In this document: positions 62,853-64,000 of the stretch, piece after piece | How positions within the stretch are numbered: position 1 is the stretch's first letter | Layout: each line of letters begins with the position of its first letter | From: Branchipolynoe longqiensis | Lineage: Eukaryota > Annelida > Polychaeta > Phyllodocida > Polynoidae | Length of the DNA stretch: 64,000 nucleotides | Direction: 5' to 3' | Assembly (NCBI GenBank): GCA_030323885.1 | Contig: CM059193.1 | Span: forward strand, 76,329,040-76,393,039 | The notes under the pieces: generated by a model | What the model saw: only the letters and a program-made list of their open reading frames with translations | What the model was told of the DNA's origin: nothing | Database searches by the model: none | Translations under genes and position numbers: made by a program

Positions 62853-63609
62853 GAGTCCCGGCCGCCTCGAATGCGGCACGGAGCAGGGGCGTGATGTCGT
62901 GGGGTGTGAGGGCAGTGTTCTTGCGGGCTAGGAAGGCCGGTGCGTCTCCGGCAGCCGGGACGAGGGTGACCGCCCGGTCCCAGGCCCGGACCGGACACAG
63001 GGGTGATCTGGGGAGGGCGGGCACGAAGAGGGAGACCGCCTGGGCGGCGGAGCGTATGGTCTTTGAGGAGGACACCATGACCCTGAGACCTCCCGGGGCG
63101 TGCCGGACGTCGTCGCGGCGGAGGGTGTGTCGACCGCCCCAGGGGGCATGGGAGGGCGAGAGGAGGTTCGACTGCCTCAGGAAGGTGAAGTAGGCGAGGA
63201 CGACTGCGGCCCAGGGGGCGACCCCGAGGTGGCCGAGGGACCTCATGTGAGTGTATATGATGGGCATCATGGCGGGAGTGATGGCGAGTGCCCTCTTGAC
63301 CGGAGCGGCAAAGAGCCTCTCCCTCCCCCCCCCGCCCCCCCGGTGGACGCGGGCCAGAAAGGGGGCGTCAAATGAGGCGGGGTCGCCTCCCGCCTCCCGG
63401 AGCCAGGCGCGTGCGCCCGAGATCACATTGGCCACCGAGGCGGGGGAGGGCAGCTCGCGGTGGAGGTGGGCGATGAACTGGCCCACGTCGTATGGGAGGG
63501 GGCGGAGATGGTCGACGCCCCGCTTCAGCATGAACTCGAGGTAGCGCCTCGCGTGCCGGGTTCGATTCTGCCAGGTTCCCGGGGCGAGGGCTGCCGTGTG
63601 TAGGGTCAT
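62842..63609 (-). pseudogene. Second Ngaro-like tyrosine recombinase, 3'-truncated but open
   Basis: One open frame: LAPGTWQNRTRHARRYLEFM, YDVGQFIAHLHRELPSPASV, ARAWLREAGGDPASFDAPFL, VLAYFTFLRQSNLLSPS (catalytic Arg region), TLRRDDVRHAPGGLRVMVSS, SSKTIRSAAQAVSLFVPALP and DAPAFLARKNTALTPHDITP. It ends at EAAGTLTP against the MITE before the H-x-x-R and tyrosine boxes, so it cannot be a complete enzyme. Closely related to the frameshifted copy at 34473-35500 and helps to read it. GC content far above the flanks. Confidence 0.85.
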
Positions 63610-63651
63610 GAGGTGGTCGTGGTCCCACGGGTCGTACTCTGGGGGAGAGAG

Positions 63652-63987
63652 TTATAGATGGTTAGACAGCAGCTCCGGGGAGTGCGAAACCCTTATTCGA
63701 CCCAGACCCAGATCCCGACAGTAATCCCGTACAATTTGGAGGGCGATCCGGGAGGAGTGGGCCCGGCTGAGTGCGTCCGCCAGGACCAACTCGACGCCCG
63801 TCTTGTGGCAGACGATGATCGTGTATGAGCCCAGTGCTGCGACCAGCCAGAGCTCTCGGGCGCACGCGCCGAGAGTCGGGTCGGAGGCGCGGCCGGACTC
63901 GAGGGTGAGGGCCGAGGCCGTGTTGTCCGTGTTGATCACGAGCTCGTAGCCGCCCGGGGCGGGAGGGCCGATGGTCTTGACTGCCAT
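63652..63987 (-). pseudogene. Second Ngaro-like RNase H, runs off the window
   Basis: GGYELVINTDNTASALTLES (Asp box), CARELWLVAALGSYTIIVCH and VELVLADALSRAHSS. It ends at 63652 shortly before the recombinase ORF. The upstream RT would lie beyond 64000. Confidence 0.8.
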
Positions 63988-64000
63988 GACGAGGTTGACG

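Overview
This is a stretch of animal nuclear DNA, not bacterial, viral or plasmid sequence. The evidence is spliced exons with consensus donor and acceptor sites, tRNA-derived SINEs, LINE, Ty3/Gypsy, DIRS-order and TIR elements, and dense microsatellites. The genome has an order of repeats that suggests a marine invertebrate. A Ly6/three-finger GPI-anchored gene and multi-copy CXC-domain genes fit a lancelet, hemichordate or echinoderm, but I cannot name the species from sequence alone.

One ordinary host gene runs left to right through the window: a 119-residue Ly6/uPAR-type secreted, GPI-anchored three-finger protein. A signal-peptide exon ends at 19098, a middle exon lies at 33556-33674 and the last exon at 45253-45444. 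Splice phases match (phase 1, then phase 0) and all ten canonical cysteines appear. A possible untranslated first exon ends at 18503. The two coding introns (14.5 kb and 11.6 kb) are filled with mobile DNA.

Layout. 1-18 kb: tRNA-SINEs (two families), small TIR elements with 3-bp TWA target duplications (1705, 4056, 7247, 12322 and others), a 347-bp TTAA-flanked MITE family, minisatellites, a LINE tail and a PHD-finger fragment. 19-33.5 kb (intron): a 4.25-kb giant palindrome of low-complexity repeats lying inside the terminal repeat of an Ngaro-like element; a CA-rich array inside a TTAA MITE; and a minus-strand CR1-like LINE split by SINEs and by a 3.6-kb TIR-bounded element carrying a decayed CXC-domain gene. 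33.7-45.2 kb (intron): an Ngaro/PAT-like tyrosine-recombinase retroelement with split direct repeats, the 3' end of a Gypsy element and a DIRS1-like element. 45.4-50.5 kb: 3' flank, a CGTA array and a partly tandem dispersed repeat. 50.5-64 kb: at least four Ty3/Gypsy copies, one inserted in the polypurine tract of another and one inserted in an older copy of its own family, followed by a second truncated Ngaro-like copy that runs off the window.

Nearly all mobile copies are visibly dead (frameshifts, stops, RT deletions), so the window reads as layers of insertion whose order can be worked out from target-site duplications. The most unusual material is a set of TIR elements whose interiors are made of short palindromic 'syllables' amplified into satellites, and the TIR-bounded CXC-domain element.
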